This document shows, one piece after another, positions 21,486-33,357 of a DNA stretch of 64,000 nucleotides. Made by a program: the position numbers and the translations under genes. Under the pieces are notes generated by a model. It had not been told where the DNA came from, searched no databases, and worked only from the letters and a program-made list of their open reading frames with translations. The stretch comes from Micromussa lordhowensis (taxonomy: Eukaryota > Cnidaria > Anthozoa > Scleractinia > Lobophylliidae). Location: positions 31,001 through 95,000 of the forward strand of contig CAXHUQ010000643.1 of assembly GCA_964020085.1 (NCBI GenBank), given 5' to 3'. The first letter of the stretch is position 1. Every line of letters starts with the position of its first letter.

Positions 21486-24400
21486 CTTTGAGTTTGATTT
21501 CCACACGACAGTACGTTTAAATTTGTGCAGAGCGAAAGGTAGGCCAAGGCCAGACGAGTACAAGTCATTTTCTAGTGCTCCTAATCAGCGTTTCGCATAC
21601 GAAGACTGACCCAAGCTGAGACTAGCTGAGAACTTTACTTACTGAAGACATTAATTGTCAGCTCATATCGAAGCATTCCCATATGGCTACCACAACAGCC
21701 GTGTTATTATTGTTACAGGTGTCTTTTTGGAATCTGAAAAGTTTTTGTAGCATTAGTTGTTATGAATTAAGTCATCCACCGCGTGATCCAAAATGTAAAA
21801 TTGCGCAAATTATAATAGAGGACAGACGAAGGAATGATGTCACGAGAAAATTCTTTACCTCGTTTCATTGTAAAAAAAGGGGGTATTATAGCGAATCGTT
21901 AACCTACTTCACCAAAAACACAGCTTCTCCAGATTTTTTGTTCACAAAATGTACTTAAAGGTCGATGAAGCGCACGCGGGAACTTGACTGTTTTCCTTTT
22001 TTTCATCCGAAAACAATAGAACTGTCACTTAGTCGCGTCATGCCGACGCGATAAAGTGACAGATAAGCGCTATTTGATTTCTCAATAGATCGTTTTCACT
22101 TTCACGCAATAAAAAATAAATCGAACTATCCAGTGGAAAAAGCTAAGAAATTGTGATGTTATAGAAGATAAAAAAAATTAAGACACTTCTCCAAGTTTTA
22201 GCCTTGTGTGTTTCCCCTAGCCTGCGAACAGCAGACGTATTTCCGGTCGAAATTTACAGAGCCCAGTATGAAAACGCCAAGTTGGTGTACCTCCATGGTA
22301 CACCAATATGGCGGCCGGAAAATAGTGTGAACATCTGAAACTTACTTTGGCTTTCTAGGCGATTGATTATCAGTACTGAAGAATCAAGTATTTACATAAG
22401 CACTTTTCCTAATGCTCTAGCTTCTAACAGGCTCAAAATCATGAGATAAGTATATATTTTTCAACAAATTTGATCGTAGCCTTGTGTCACGCACCTTCAT
22501 AACCAGGTGGTCCTCAGTCTTATACCTGATGAGGATGAAAACTTTGGTGGATCTTTAGTTTTAGATTTTAGAAAGTAGTGACGTCACGTGAAAACGATCT
22601 ATTGCAGGAAGAAAGGTCAACTCGCTCAACTAGTCAGGGAAAGCGACTTGTTTTTTCGTGTTAAACGGCAAATAAAAACTCCATTGACCAATGTAGTGGC
22701 AGAACATGTCAAAAAGCCGCATGAGTAATGCAAAACAAGGCAACGGTAAGTCCGTAGTTCATAACAAGCCTGAAAATGCTGATGTACAATGTTCTGTTTT
22801 ACTGATTTTATACACGAGTCCTTATCATATTTACAAAACTATCACAATGGCTAAATAACAAATATATCGGAGTCATTCTCACAGAGTATACCTGAGCGAA
22901 GAGAACCTGATAGAATGTCTAAATATCAAGAAAGAAAACCAATGACCACAATCTGTGCTCTACAGCTGGTGTAGTTAACAGCTACCATGAAGCCATACAA
23001 CCACCATCCTTGGTTGTTCCAAACTCTATGTAACTTAAATGCAGGTGCAGGTATTGGTATCCCTCAATCTGATGTGCTCAATGTGAAATTTTAGATTATG
23101 ATTTTCTTGAAGACCCGGTTGAGGTTCTTTTAAGGTCTTCGTAATTGCAATACAAAAATGTAGTATGTTGTTGTTAATATATTAACATACAGTTGGTCGC
23201 CTATCTTTGGGAAGGAACTAATGTGCAGTGCATTTGTTGTTGGTATGACTTTTGTAATTTACATAGTTCTCAATTTTGCAGAAATATTTTAAGTCTGTAA
23301 ACAAAGTTATTGTAATTATATTGCTTCTGATGTTGACATAATTGTATTAAAACAACCTTTAAACCTTGTGAGAACAATTAAGTTGAAGAATAAAAACATT
23401 TTTGAGTCTCAATTGCTTGTTGAACTTCTTTCAGTGCAAAACCTTGTCCCTCACGTAATTGTTTTGGTCCATTCGTTTGCATAAGGGTTTCAATTTTACT
23501 CCTTAAAACTAGAGAAACAACTTCTTTAGTGTTTCATTGTCCCCCCAAAAAATATTTTTCTAAAACAATGTTCTCTGCACTAAGAAAAGTGTTTTGATGA
23601 TCTCTGAAAATAATATTTCAATCCTCACAATAGAACAAATAACACTTAATTAAAGTGCCACTATGACGACAATGGCATGCTGTTTACTGTTTTCAAATAT
23701 CTCTTTTCGTTCCAGAGATATTCAAGTTTTTAAAATATGCAAATTAGCCAAGTGATGATGTCATACGCTCAACCGCATTTTGATCAAATAAACAAGGATA
23801 TCTCAGCCAATTTGTATAATAAATGTTTTAAATGTTTGAATTTTTACAGTGAGATTCTACTAGAGGTGCTCCGCAGTATGAGTTTAACAATTTTTGTTAC
23901 CATGGCAACATAATATGTTCCAGACCTCCACAAAATTAAAGGCTTCCTGACCAGTTAGGGATTTGCCAATGGTGCCTCATCTGCATAATCTAGCAAGCAT
24001 ATAAATACATTAGGTTGAGTTCATAGCCTTGTTTGATGTTTTCCAAGGTTAAAATCACTAAAATATTGATATGAGGCTAGAGTGGGTTGCCATGGGAACG
24101 GAATATAGCTGTAGATGTGTTGCATTTAGAACTATTAGCCTACCAAAATTCAATTGTTTCTGCTGCAAGTTGACCGAGATAGTGCTATCTGTATACTTCA
24201 TGTAATATTTGGTTGAGTATATGACGTCATCAGTAATCTCATTTGCATATTTTATATTTGTAAATGGTAAACGGCGTTTTTAATCTTTCGCCGAGAATTC
24301 TATGTGATTAACCTAAAAAATCAAGAGGTAAAAATTTGATGATATTTGATCATAGTAGCACTTCAACTGTTGCATTGTAACAAAATTTCTATTTTTCTCC

Positions 24401-24505
24401 CTAAAATAAATTTATTTAAAAAGTACTGTAATTACCTTACACAAGGGTACTTGATTTAGTACATCTTGGGCTTTAAACAAGCTTAGCTCTTTCCCTACTA
24501 TTTGT
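21486..24505. other. Non-coding, AT-rich
   Basis: No gene recognised on either strand. It includes MITE-like scraps near 22218-22330 and simple AT-rich sequence. If the proposed inversion is real, this was intronic DNA upstream of the LamG exon, and the right breakpoint is near 24.4-24.5 kb. Confidence 0.45.
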
Positions 24506-25113
24506 GTGTGCAACCCTGCTCTTAATAAGGCCAAAACTAAATCAATAACTGACATCTCGGAGTGGACGACTGCCTTTAGTGCCTACATGGGTGTTCTAAT
24601 AAGCCAGCTCCCACACCGTGCCTCTGAGCTACTAGAATATATGTCTCTCATTCACTATGCTGCTAGATACCATAAGGGGTTAGGCTGGTGTGTTTATGAC
24701 ATAAAGTTCAGGCAGAAGGCTGCCACTGACAAGTCATTGTGAAATGGTCAACCATTGACAGTCAACTATGGCTCAAAACCTTTACGGTTGCACCTTCACT
24801 TCTAAAGGAAGACATTGGGGTTTTCCCGTCAGGACCCTTATCGTCAAGTACCTCTAAAGAGATCGAAAACCGTACTTGTCACAACTTTAATGAGGGGGCT
24901 CCTCGTGCCAGAACCCCTTGCGTTTATGCCCACAAATGTAACAGGTCTGGGTGTGGGAAAGATCATCCCGAGATCAAGTGCCCTACTACCTATGGAACAG
25001 AAAAACAATGTTCCCTGAGGGTGGAAAAAGTTGTCCCCGCAGCACTTCAGGAATTGAAACAAACGTTTCTAAAGTCCTCATTCATATGCAGCCAGATCAA
25101 ATACATCTCCTAA
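24506..25113 (+). pseudogene. DIRS/Ngaro-like gag, C-terminal part with zinc-finger-like motif
   Basis: Two overlapping frames (24506-24742 and 24739-25113) give a helical gag-like region with SITDISEWTTAFSAYMGVLI and YAARYHKGLGWCVYDIKFRQ. A cysteine/histidine cluster follows: CHNF…PCVYAHKCNRSGCGKDHP EIKCP. The break between frames is a single shift near 24740 (TGA). This looks like the C-terminal half of the same gag type whose N-terminal half is at 20105-20589 (minus). No reverse transcriptase or tyrosine recombinase follows. Confidence 0.55.
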
Positions 25114-25414
25114 CGCGAGCGTGCAGTATAATCTTGAGTGATAAAGATTGATAATGCCTGCGCAGCTTAGATACTACATGTTATTCCGACGTTTCGTCAG
25201 TGCTGCCTTTTTCACGTTTCCCTTGTCCTTTGCTCTGAAGAAGCCAGCATCGCGGATAATTCTACGCTTCTCTCGTTTTCTCCAAACCTTCCTCTGGGCA
25301 TCGTAACTCAATATACGCACGCTAAATGTAACATGTAAGTGCAGAGCAGAAGCTTTCAAATGTTGCAGATTTTACATAGCTTTTTAAAGACAGGAAAGAG
25401 TGAACTACTACCAC

Positions 25415-25548
25415 CAGTCAAATCTTCGGCGGCGTCCTCCCAGCTTCCGACTATGATGTCTGAACTACGCACAACGATTTGATTTGATTATCGCGCACTC
25501 GGCAGTAGTCGGAAGCTGGGAGGAGCAGCCGAACATTTGATTGACAAT
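25415..25548. repeat. Short inverted-repeat element
   Basis: Arms of about 33 bp (CTCCCAGCTTCCGACTA and TAGTCGGAAGCTGGGAG at their cores) flank a ~55-bp loop. MITE-like. Confidence 0.7.
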
Positions 25549-25612
25549 AGCGAATAACGCATTTGTCAGTTGAGCTTTGAATTGTAGAGTCCGTATGTTT
25601 TTGAGAGGCGCA

Positions 25613-25840
25613 GTAATTATTAAAATTACAATTTCCTCCATTGTGATTCGTTTAATAAACTCCTATTATCCACTAATTTTTTAACCTTCTCGGAAATTGT
25701 AATTGTTATGATTAATTGGTAATAACACTTCGCGTTGTCCAATTCGGTCTGTAATCATACTGCGCGGTCGTCCGATTTTGTTATCACTCGTATGGTTACA
25801 GATCGAATCGAACTCCACACAGTCCTCTTACCATTACAAA
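25613..25840. repeat. Dispersed palindromic MITE, copy B
   Basis: The layout matches copy A at 18943: AATTACAATTTCCTCCATTG, then CGGAAATTGTAATTGTTATG, the CGGTCGTCCGATTT core, and ACAGTCCTCTTACCATTAC at the end. Confidence 0.65.
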
Positions 25841-26335
25841 CAATAGCATCTTGTTCTGATGTGGTTGTTTGCTGTTCAGAAAATACAAGTTAATTTGCAA
25901 GGACCTCGGCGTAACAAATTCAAACTTCAACGCTTCATTTGGTTCAACTATTGTGGTGTGATGTTGCTTTACCTATAGTCATTTTTTCTGAAACCTTTAA
26001 GAAGAAAAGCGTGCCTATTAAAAAACTGTTTCCATACCGTTTCGTCAGCCTTGCTTTTGTTTCTTGTTTCCTCGAATTTAGAGTGTAGTAAATTTTTGCG
26101 GATAGTTCTTTCGCCGGCATATTTTTTTGGGTGGATAGCGCAAAACACAGAGATTTTGTGCGCTACTTTAACTGATTAAATTATTAGCAATTATTAAATG
26201 AGGCTGAGTAGGATATGAAGACTTCTGCAGGTCGAGGAGGGCCGTTATCCACCGAGGCCGAAGGCCGAGGTGAATAAAACCCTCCAAGATTGCAGAATTC
26301 TTCATACCCTACGAAAGCCGAATTAATAATTGCTT
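25841..26335. other. No gene recognised
   Basis: Contains a short CG-rich palindromic patch (CACCGAGGCCGAAGGCCGAGGTG, 26250-26272) within a MITE-like stretch. Confidence 0.4.
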
Positions 26336-26686
26336 TATTATTCATTCAAAATATTTTCTTCGCTCAAACTTGTAAAGATGTAAACCTACTCGCAGCCATT
26401 TCGCTCTTTGTTAATAACACAACCTAGCTCTTCCCCAGGTTTTCTCGGTCAATGGTTCAATAATTTTGACTTCAATGGTTTAATACTCCGCAGCGGGCTG
26501 CACTTTTGACGCCATTTTGACGTCAATGGTTCAATAATCTGCAGCGGGTTGCACTTTTGACGTCATTGGCTGAATGTGACAAAATTCTTTGTAAATTTGG
26601 TCACAACAGCAGCTGGTTATGGTGAATTTTGCGTGTGGTTTTAACCAATCAGAAACGGGAAAATATTTTGAATGAATAATAATTCT
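26336..26686. mobile_element. MITE with TTATTATTCATTCAAAATATT termini
   Basis: The 20-26 bp ends at 26336-26361 and 26661-26686 are reverse complements. The interior repeats GCAGCGGG(C/T)TGCACTTTTGAC. It sits 110 bp upstream of the CNTNAP-like exon. Confidence 0.65.
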
Positions 26687-26795
26687 GTTTATCCTTATGT
26701 GTTATCTGCAGGAACCCTTTTGCGTATCGCCAAAAAATTCCACACGGTTGCAGTAAAATAAGGTTGAATTGTGGACGCTTTTTCTTTTATTGTAG

Positions 26796-28308
26796 GTTCA
26801 CTGTAAACCTTGGTGACAACGTCGTCACTACCAGAGGCCACCTTGTACTAGACGATCACTACTTCGTGAATAATAGATGGCACACTGTGAAGTTGCGCTT
26901 GATAGGCCGAGATTTAACTGTTAGTTACCAAGGCCAGACAAAATACGCTGTGTTGCAAAGCAAATTTACCAGACTAGATGCTAACGGTTTCGTTTACACT
27001 GGAGGTGTACCTCAACAAACACGGAGTATACTTAAGGGATATAATCCATCCTCAAATTTTAAAGGTTGTCTCCGTGGAGTATTTTTTGACAAAATTCAGG
27101 TTTTGATGGACCCCACTAAAGGAAATACATATTACAGAGTGTTCGGATCACCGGAAAACAATTGTCAGCAAATTAGATTTGAAACGCTGAGCTTTCATAA
27201 CCCCAAAGCTTATCTTTACCTACCTTCAACAGGCAAAGATTTATTCGATGTTCACATCAGGTTTCGTACTTACTTTGCAAACGCAACGTTAGCGTACAAA
27301 GGAAATTTAAACCTGCAATTTTTTATGTTAGCCTTTCGCTAATAGAAGGCAAGGTGGTTATCAAAGTTCAGGTGTCATCTGTGATACAGTTTAGCCAGGG
27401 AAAGAGTTTGAATAATGGGGAGTGGCATACCTTGTCTGCTGTGGTCAGCAAGACGGAGATAAAACTTAAACTAGATCAGCTGCCAGAGTTAAAGCATGAA
27501 AATCCATTGCTCAAATTTATTGAATACTCCAGTGAGAACCTCTACATTGGCCACTATCCATATTCGTCACATTCATCTAACTTCATTGGCTGTGTGAATG
27601 ACTTGCGTGTTGATGGGAAAGTTGTTGAGCTAAACAAGATACCAAACTTTATCTTTGGCAATTTGAGTGACCGTTGCGAGATCTCGAGCCACTGTTTTCC
27701 AAATCCATGTCTACATGGCGGAAAGTGCAACGAAGTACGATCTGGTAGTTTCTCGTGTAATTGCCAAAGGACGTTTCACTTCGGGCCTTTCTGCGAACTG
27801 CCAATTTACTTAAGGACCTGTCTGGAGTACAGAAATCTAGTTTTAGCTGAGGACGCCTACTGTAAAGTAGACCCTGACTCTGAAGGGCCCATTGGACCTT
27901 TGAAGGTTCTTTGCAACATGACTAACCGCGACCAAGCGATAACAGTAATTAATCACAGCCGAGTTGGACCCCAGTTAATATCATCCAGTCCTAGTTTTAG
28001 TAGCTCCGAAGTTTACATCCACCGAATAAAATACCACGATAATCTTGAAAAGATTAAGGCCCTGATAGCACAGAGCGAGCAATGCCGTCAATTTGTGAGT
28101 TTCAGGTGTTTTAAGGCAAAACTTATGCAATCACCCGTGGGCCCAGTGGGTTGGCTAGGGGGAGGTCGTTCCGAACTAGTGACTGATCACTGGCCAGGCG
28201 CATCTGCCGGCAGCGGAATGTGTGTATGCGGAATGAACAGGACATGTGCAGATTCCAGAGTATCCTGCAACTGTGACATTGGAGACAAGACATGGAGAGA
28301 GGATGAAG
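26796..28308 (+). CDS. CNTNAP/neurexin IV-like: LamG half, LamG, EGF, fibrinogen-like (one long exon)
   Basis: After TATTGTAG this 1.5-kb exon encodes, in order, four parts. First is the second half of a laminin-G domain (FTVNLGDN, RWHTVKLRL, GCLRGVFFD). Second is a complete LamG (SFHNPKAYLYLPS to GCVNDLRVDG). Third is an EGF repeat (CFPNPCLHGGKCNEVRSGSF SCNC). Fourth is the fibrinogen-C-like segment typical of contactin-associated proteins (DPDSEGPIGPLKVLCNMT ... EQCRQFVSFRC ... CNCDIGDKTWREDEG). It ends at a GTAAGC donor in phase 1. LamG-LamG-EGF-FBG order is diagnostic of CNTNAP/neurexin IV, a membrane adhesion protein of cell junctions. A one-base deletion in the T6 run at 27319-27324 breaks the frame inside the second LamG. 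No downstream exon (LamG3, EGF2, LamG4, membrane segment) was found in the next 35 kb. Confidence 0.88.
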
Positions 28309-29152
28309 GTAAGCCCAAACTAACGCGCGAAGCATGGGTATGAATGGCACGAGCGCGCGAGTATTTAAAAGAAAAGAAAAAATAAATAAATATGGCGGCG
28401 TAACTTTTATCACAAGTCGCGTTCCACTTACCGCTATCCTTTTTGTTCCGAACAAGCGTTCATCAAAAAACGTCTTCTCCTGGGGTGGTTAAACTTGGGA
28501 GCCAATTCACAGTACTTGTCGTGCCGACGTCATAGAGAGAAGACGGTCGTGATCGTACCGGCGTGAAGGAAGTCGCAGAGTGGTCACGGTGTACTTTTTA
28601 TGGTCAGAGGCTTCGCTTTGAGTCCCTTGGGCGATGACACACCGAAAACAGCTTGAATGTACGTCTGAAAAGGCGTAACTGACACCGGAAAAACAACTAT
28701 CATTGCGTGACGATTATGAAGTTGATTATACATGCATATATATCTTCATGCATTACAAAACGTCTCATATGCAATCAGCCATAAAAAGGCTGGGGTTGGT
28801 CCTAAAATATTTGGGCAAGTTTTGAAACCCTCACCCTTACCCTACACCAATCATCACACAATTGTATGTCTATTGTTAGCAACAAAAATGTTTTTTGGTA
28901 AATTTGGTAAAAACAAGCAGTTGTAAAGTTTCCTCAGACCACAAATTGCACTCACTTCATTTTTAAAATTTTGTTAGTTTTTGCAAAAATTAACTTGTGC
29001 TCATTTATTCCAACCGGTCATGCTACTGTCATGGGTTTAACTTATGGGAGGGTTTTAGATTATACTACAAGAACAAACTGCTGCAGGGCTTGCACAAATG
29101 CTAAAAAACAGACAGCCAACACAATTGCGACTCAATCATACAGTATCATCAT
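28309..29152. other. Intron start, no gene seen
   Basis: Follows the donor of the CNTNAP-like exon. No recognised content. Confidence 0.4.
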
Positions 29153-29253
29153 TAACAATTATTCCACAAGCGCGCGTTGGATATGAGATCGTAGATAGCC
29201 AACGAGGAGTTGGCTATAATTATCTCATATCCAACAACGGCGAGTGGAATAAC
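29153..29253. mobile_element. Short palindromic MITE
   Basis: AACAATTATTCCACAAGCGC and its near reverse complement enclose two nested hairpins, GTTGGATATGAGAT/ATCTCATATCCAAC and TAGCCAAC/GTTGGCTA. No coding capacity. Confidence 0.75.
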
Positions 29254-29903
29254 TGTTTTATGAAAAACGCCCCAAAAAATAGGAAACTAAATTAAAACAA
29301 AATAGAACGCCTCAAAAAATCACGCATACGCTTACCATATCCATGGTATAATGGCTCATAGCCCATGATGGCTAAGCCAATGAAAACTCTCGAATTGCAT
29401 TATCCAATGATCCACTTTTTAATAAAAAGCAATAGAGCCTATGGCAGCAGTCCATTTGTTTACTGAAAGCCTAAATTCTAATGTCAAACTACTTGTTTAT
29501 GTCGGGGATAATGACTCCACAACAGCTGCACATATAAAACAGAAGGTCTCTTATCCTGTAGAAAAGTGGACCGACATTTTGCATGCCAAAAGATCAGCGG
29601 CGAGATATTTCTGTCCGTATAATAAAGGCGCAGATAGATGTCAATGACTACGTAAAATATGTCCTTATCAACAGTGTGCCGCAGCATTACTATCTTTTAG
29701 ATATCCTAGTATATTCTTCTTAAATCCTGTTTATGTTGCTGCTCGCTCCGCAGAAACTAGGGTATCTAAAAGATAAATTGTGGAACAGAGAATTAACTCT
29801 GCAGTGTAAATTTTAGTGCTGATTAAACCCATGAATAACCCACTGGGCGTTAGCCCTAGTAAAGGGAATCAGGGAACCACACGAGGCAAAGAAAAAATCT
29901 TTT

Positions 29904-29976
29904 GACCTCGGTGGGAATCGAACCCACGACCTCCGGATTAGATCTACCGTTACTCTGCCGACTGAGCTACGAGGTC
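29904..29976 (-). tRNA. tRNA-like gene, isotype unresolved, copy 1
   Basis: The 73-nt sequence has a paired acceptor stem (GACCTCG/CGAGGTC), box A TAGCTCAGTCGG, a good T-arm (GTGGGTTCGATTCCCAC) and a perfect box B. A TTTTTT run (pol III terminator) lies ~10 nt downstream. The anticodon arm (ACGGTAGATCTAATCCGG) pairs poorly and is one base long, so no anticodon is assigned. Possibly a pseudo-tRNA. Confidence 0.65.
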
Positions 29977-30278
29977 GGACAGAGAAAGTCGGGGACGATT
30001 TAGCTGGTAATTCGCGGCGAAGAGAAAGTAAGGGTACATATGAATGTTGTGCCGCGTAGCACTATGAACACAAATTGTGGAACAGAGAATTAACTCTGAA
30101 GTGTAAATTTTAGTGCAGATTAAAATAATAGTGTAATAGCACTAAAATTTACACTTCAGAGTTAATTCTCTGTTCCACAATTTGTGTTCATAGTGCTACG
30201 CGGCACAACATTCATATGTACCCTTACTTTCTCTTCGCCGCTAATTACCAGCTAAATCGTCCCCGACTTTCTCTGTCC

Positions 30279-30351
30279 GACCTCGTAGCTCAGTCGGCAG
30301 AGTAACGGTAGATCTAATCCGGAGGTCGTGGGTTCGATTCCCACCGAGGTC
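30279..30351 (+). tRNA. tRNA-like gene, isotype unresolved, copy 2
   Basis: The tRNA body is identical to the minus-strand copy at 29904-29976, with the same downstream T-run. The flanks are nearly identical for over 100 bp on each side. Confidence 0.65.
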
Positions 30352-30575
30352 AAAAGATTTTTTCTTTGCCTCGTGTGGTTCCCTGATTCCCTTTACTAGG
30401 GCTAACGCCCAGTGGGTTATTCATGGGTTTAATCAGCACTAAAATTTACACTTCAGAGTTAATTCTCTGTTCCACAATTTGTGTTCATAGTGCTACGCGG
30501 CACAACATTCATATGTACCCTTACTTTCTCTTCGCCGCGAATTACCAGCTAAATCGTCCCCGACTTTCTCTGTCC

Positions 30576-30648
30576 GACCTCGTAGCTCAGTCGGCAGAGT
30601 AACGGTAGATCTAATCCGGAGGTCGTGGGTTCGATTCCCACCGAGGTC
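30576..30648 (+). tRNA. tRNA-like gene, isotype unresolved, copy 3
   Basis: Tandem repeat of copy 2, 297 bp further on, with an identical body and terminator. Confidence 0.65.
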
Positions 30649-30890
30649 AAAAGATTTTTTCTTTGCCTCGTGTGGTTCCCTGATTCCCTTTACTAGGGCT
30701 AACGCCCAGTGGGTTATTCATGGGTTTAATCAGCACTAAAATTTACACTTCAGAGTTAATTCTCTGTTCCACAATTTGTGTTCATAGTGCTACGCGGCAC
30801 AACATTCATATCTAAAAGATAGTAATGTGCGGCACATTCTGTTGATAATGACATATTTTACGTAGTCATTGATCTATCTGCGCGTTCCAA

Positions 30891-32498
30891 GTCTTACATT
30901 ATAACCTTTATTTCTTAAAGTCGTGTCAATTTGTGGTGTGTAACTTAAAATCTGTCCTTGTATGTATCAACTTCAGGCATCATGACTAATCGATGGCGAG
31001 GCGTGACAAGGGATGGAGACAATAAAGCACGTCCACATACACACATGATACACATCTACCTCCCCCAAGTTTACCAGAAAATCGAGAAGATGAAATTTGA
31101 AAGATGTGGAAATTGTAGGAGCAGAAATTTCACTTATAAATTCTGTACTAGTGCGCTTTAAGTCTAGAGTGTTGACAGTATTAAAAATGCATGCGTCGAT
31201 CGCTAGCCTGCGAACTATTTCCGGCTGTCGCTTGTCTCCGCTGGCGGCACCAGTGACAGCCGGTAAAACAAGTTGCTGTGGAGCGAGCGTAGCGAGCGAG
31301 CAGCAACATAAACAGGATTTAAGAAAAATATATAAAAGGGAGTACGATTCTCGAATTCATCACTTTTTACCAGAATGCATTACGCCTTTTTACCAAAATG
31401 CATTGCGCCTTCTACCAGAATGCATTGCGCCTTTTTACCAGAATGTATTGCGCCACGAACAACACGCGAGGTTGTGACACCGTTGTGCTGTCGTCTTTTT
31501 CGCGTGGATTGCAATTGATTAAGGTTCGTTATGGTTTGCTTTGATTTACCTGCTGTAAAGCGATGTGAGCGAGATCGTGCTTGGCTTTCACAACCCTTGC
31601 TGTTGTCGTTAATGCAGAATTATCTGGACGATTAATTATCGCTTCTTAATTTAAAACCTAGTGCGTCAATTTCGTAGCGGTCTCGGCCCCTTCGTCAAAT
31701 TCTTAGTGAAGAGAAAACGCCGAAACTTAGGCTTGTAGAATAATTAAAACAAACGAGAACCGGAGAACACGCTAATTTATATCTGCTGCGATCGAATGGT
31801 TTCTATCCAAACATGAATTTAATCTAAAACTTCAGCTTTTTCACACATCGCAACGGACGCGTCCCCATCCGGAGTTTGTCACATTCCATTCTAGAGACAT
31901 GTGAGTACCAGTTCAGAGTTTATAAGTCAGCTTTCTACTCTTACAATTTCCACATCTTTCGTTTATTTGGATTTGGTAAAGAGGAGGTTGATGTGTATCA
32001 ATTCATATCCAGATAGTTAAGATCACCATGTGCTTTTAGCTTTTGTCACGATCCCGTCACGATCACCAGCTATGCGTCACATGTAATAAATGTGTCCTTG
32101 TTGTTTTTTGCAGACAATTTGGAAATCTGCGCCACGAACAACACGAGGATGTCAGTCTTTTCGCGTGGATTCCAATGAAATTTGCTCTGATTTACCTGTA
32201 AAACGATGTGCAGGAGATCATGATTGACTTTCACAAATCTTGCTTTTGCTTTTAATGCAGTACGAGAAAGTTTGTACAAATCTGGACGCCCGGGTTAATT
32301 TGGACGATTAATTGTGACAACTTATTTTAAACAACTACAGAATGCAGGGCCACTTTTAAACATTCACCAACGAGCCGGCTCGTTTGGCTCGGCCGTGGAA
32401 AAATTTGTATAGCGTTAACTGTTGAGTTCATATATTTAGCAGCTCGTTTGTCTCGGTAGGCTCGATTTCCGCCGCTCTCTCGTGTCTGTTCTACCCTC
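30891..32498. other. No gene recognised; includes a 23-bp tandem repeat
   Basis: A stretch at 31286-31322 (GCGAGCGAGCAGCAACATAA) is the reverse complement of one at 29721-29752. Two related segments around 31440-31700 and 32130-32320 share CGCCACGAACAACACG and TCGCGTGGATT, an apparent diverged duplication. No coding frame is supported. Confidence 0.45.
31364..31452. repeat. Four copies of a 23-bp tandem repeat
   Basis: The unit is TTTTTACCAGAATGCATTGCG plus CC, with small differences between copies (ACCAAAATGC, TTCTACC). Confidence 0.85.
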
Positions 32499-32835
32499 GG
32501 ACTACTCGAGCTCTGATGATTGATTTTGTTATGTCTATAATGACTAATTGCTTGTTACTCGAGCTTCCGGAAAGGTGCAAGCCTCGTCACGCGTTCCTTT
32601 CCCACGTGAGGAAGGAACGCGTGACGAGCCCATAACAGCGTCTGCTTGGGAGGCTACTGGCACTATGACCCACCAATTCAGCCTCCCACGCAGCGCAGAC
32701 GATGTCAGGCTTGTCACTCGTTCCTCTCCACGAGGAACGCGTGGCGAGGCTTACACCTTTCCGGAAGCTCGAGTAACAAGCAATTAGTCATTATAGACAT
32801 AACAAAATCAATCATCAGAGCTCGAGTAGTCCGAT
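32499..32835. mobile_element. Foldback MITE with ~85-bp arms
   Basis: Arms 32499-32582 and 32749-32835 are near-perfect reverse complements (CGGACTACTCGAGCTCTGAT at the outer end, ACTCGAGCTTCCGGAAAGGT at the inner end). The spacer has a further hairpin around TTCCTTTCCCACGTGAGGAA. Confidence 0.85.
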
Positions 32836-33307
32836 CTATTTTAGACAAGAAACGCAATGTTAAAGAGTTTTTATTTCTATCTCATGGGCCCACATGGGAA
32901 GAACCATTTCTTCATGAGAACTCGTGTATACACATATCTTTGAATTGACGTAATGAATTAAATAAATACATGAACATCGTATACCATAGGCTACCATATT
33001 TTTCGGTCTGGTTGAAGCGTTCGAAGGCCACCGTCTTGGTTTTCAATGAAGAACGAAATCTGCGAATAAGGGACAGTCACGTGATTAAACTGATAGCGAA
33101 GCGGTGACTTTAGTCTACTTCCGGTAAGTTAGTTGCCAGCCTTCACGCATTGAAGTTATTTTCAGTTTTCTTCGTTTTTTTTTTCTTTGTGTGTGTGTTT
33201 TCTTTTCTTTATATATGTATTCTGAGCTGATACCTGCTTAATTTTGTTATATTTAATTAAAAAAAAACCTAATTTTACATATATTTCTCATAATTATTAT
33301 AATTATT

Positions 33308-33357
33308 CGATGTTCCGGGATGTTCCGGAATGTTCCGGCATGTTCCGGGATGTTCCA
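33308..33357. repeat. 11-bp tandem repeat (ATGTTCCGGGA)
   Basis: Five degenerate copies head to tail, G/C variants at the last bases. Confidence 0.85.

Larger units (their letters stand above)
29620..30890. mobile_element. Large palindrome carrying three tRNA-like units
   Basis: The outer arms (29626-29704 and 30812-30885) pair over CAATGACTACGTAAAATATG and CATTACTATCTTTTAGATAT. Inside, a ~300-bp unit with a tRNA-like gene is present once on the minus strand (about 29775-30118) and twice in tandem on the plus strand (30134-30437 and 30438-30790). The switch point is around 30119-30134. Unit copies are almost identical, including CACTTCAGAGTTAATTCTCT and GTGGTTCCCTGATTCCCTTT flanks, suggesting recent duplication or gene conversion. 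Confidence 0.8.

Noticed and set aside
32548..32948. Overlapping frames of 79-100 codons
   Set aside because: They lie within the arms of a palindromic MITE and mirror each other.
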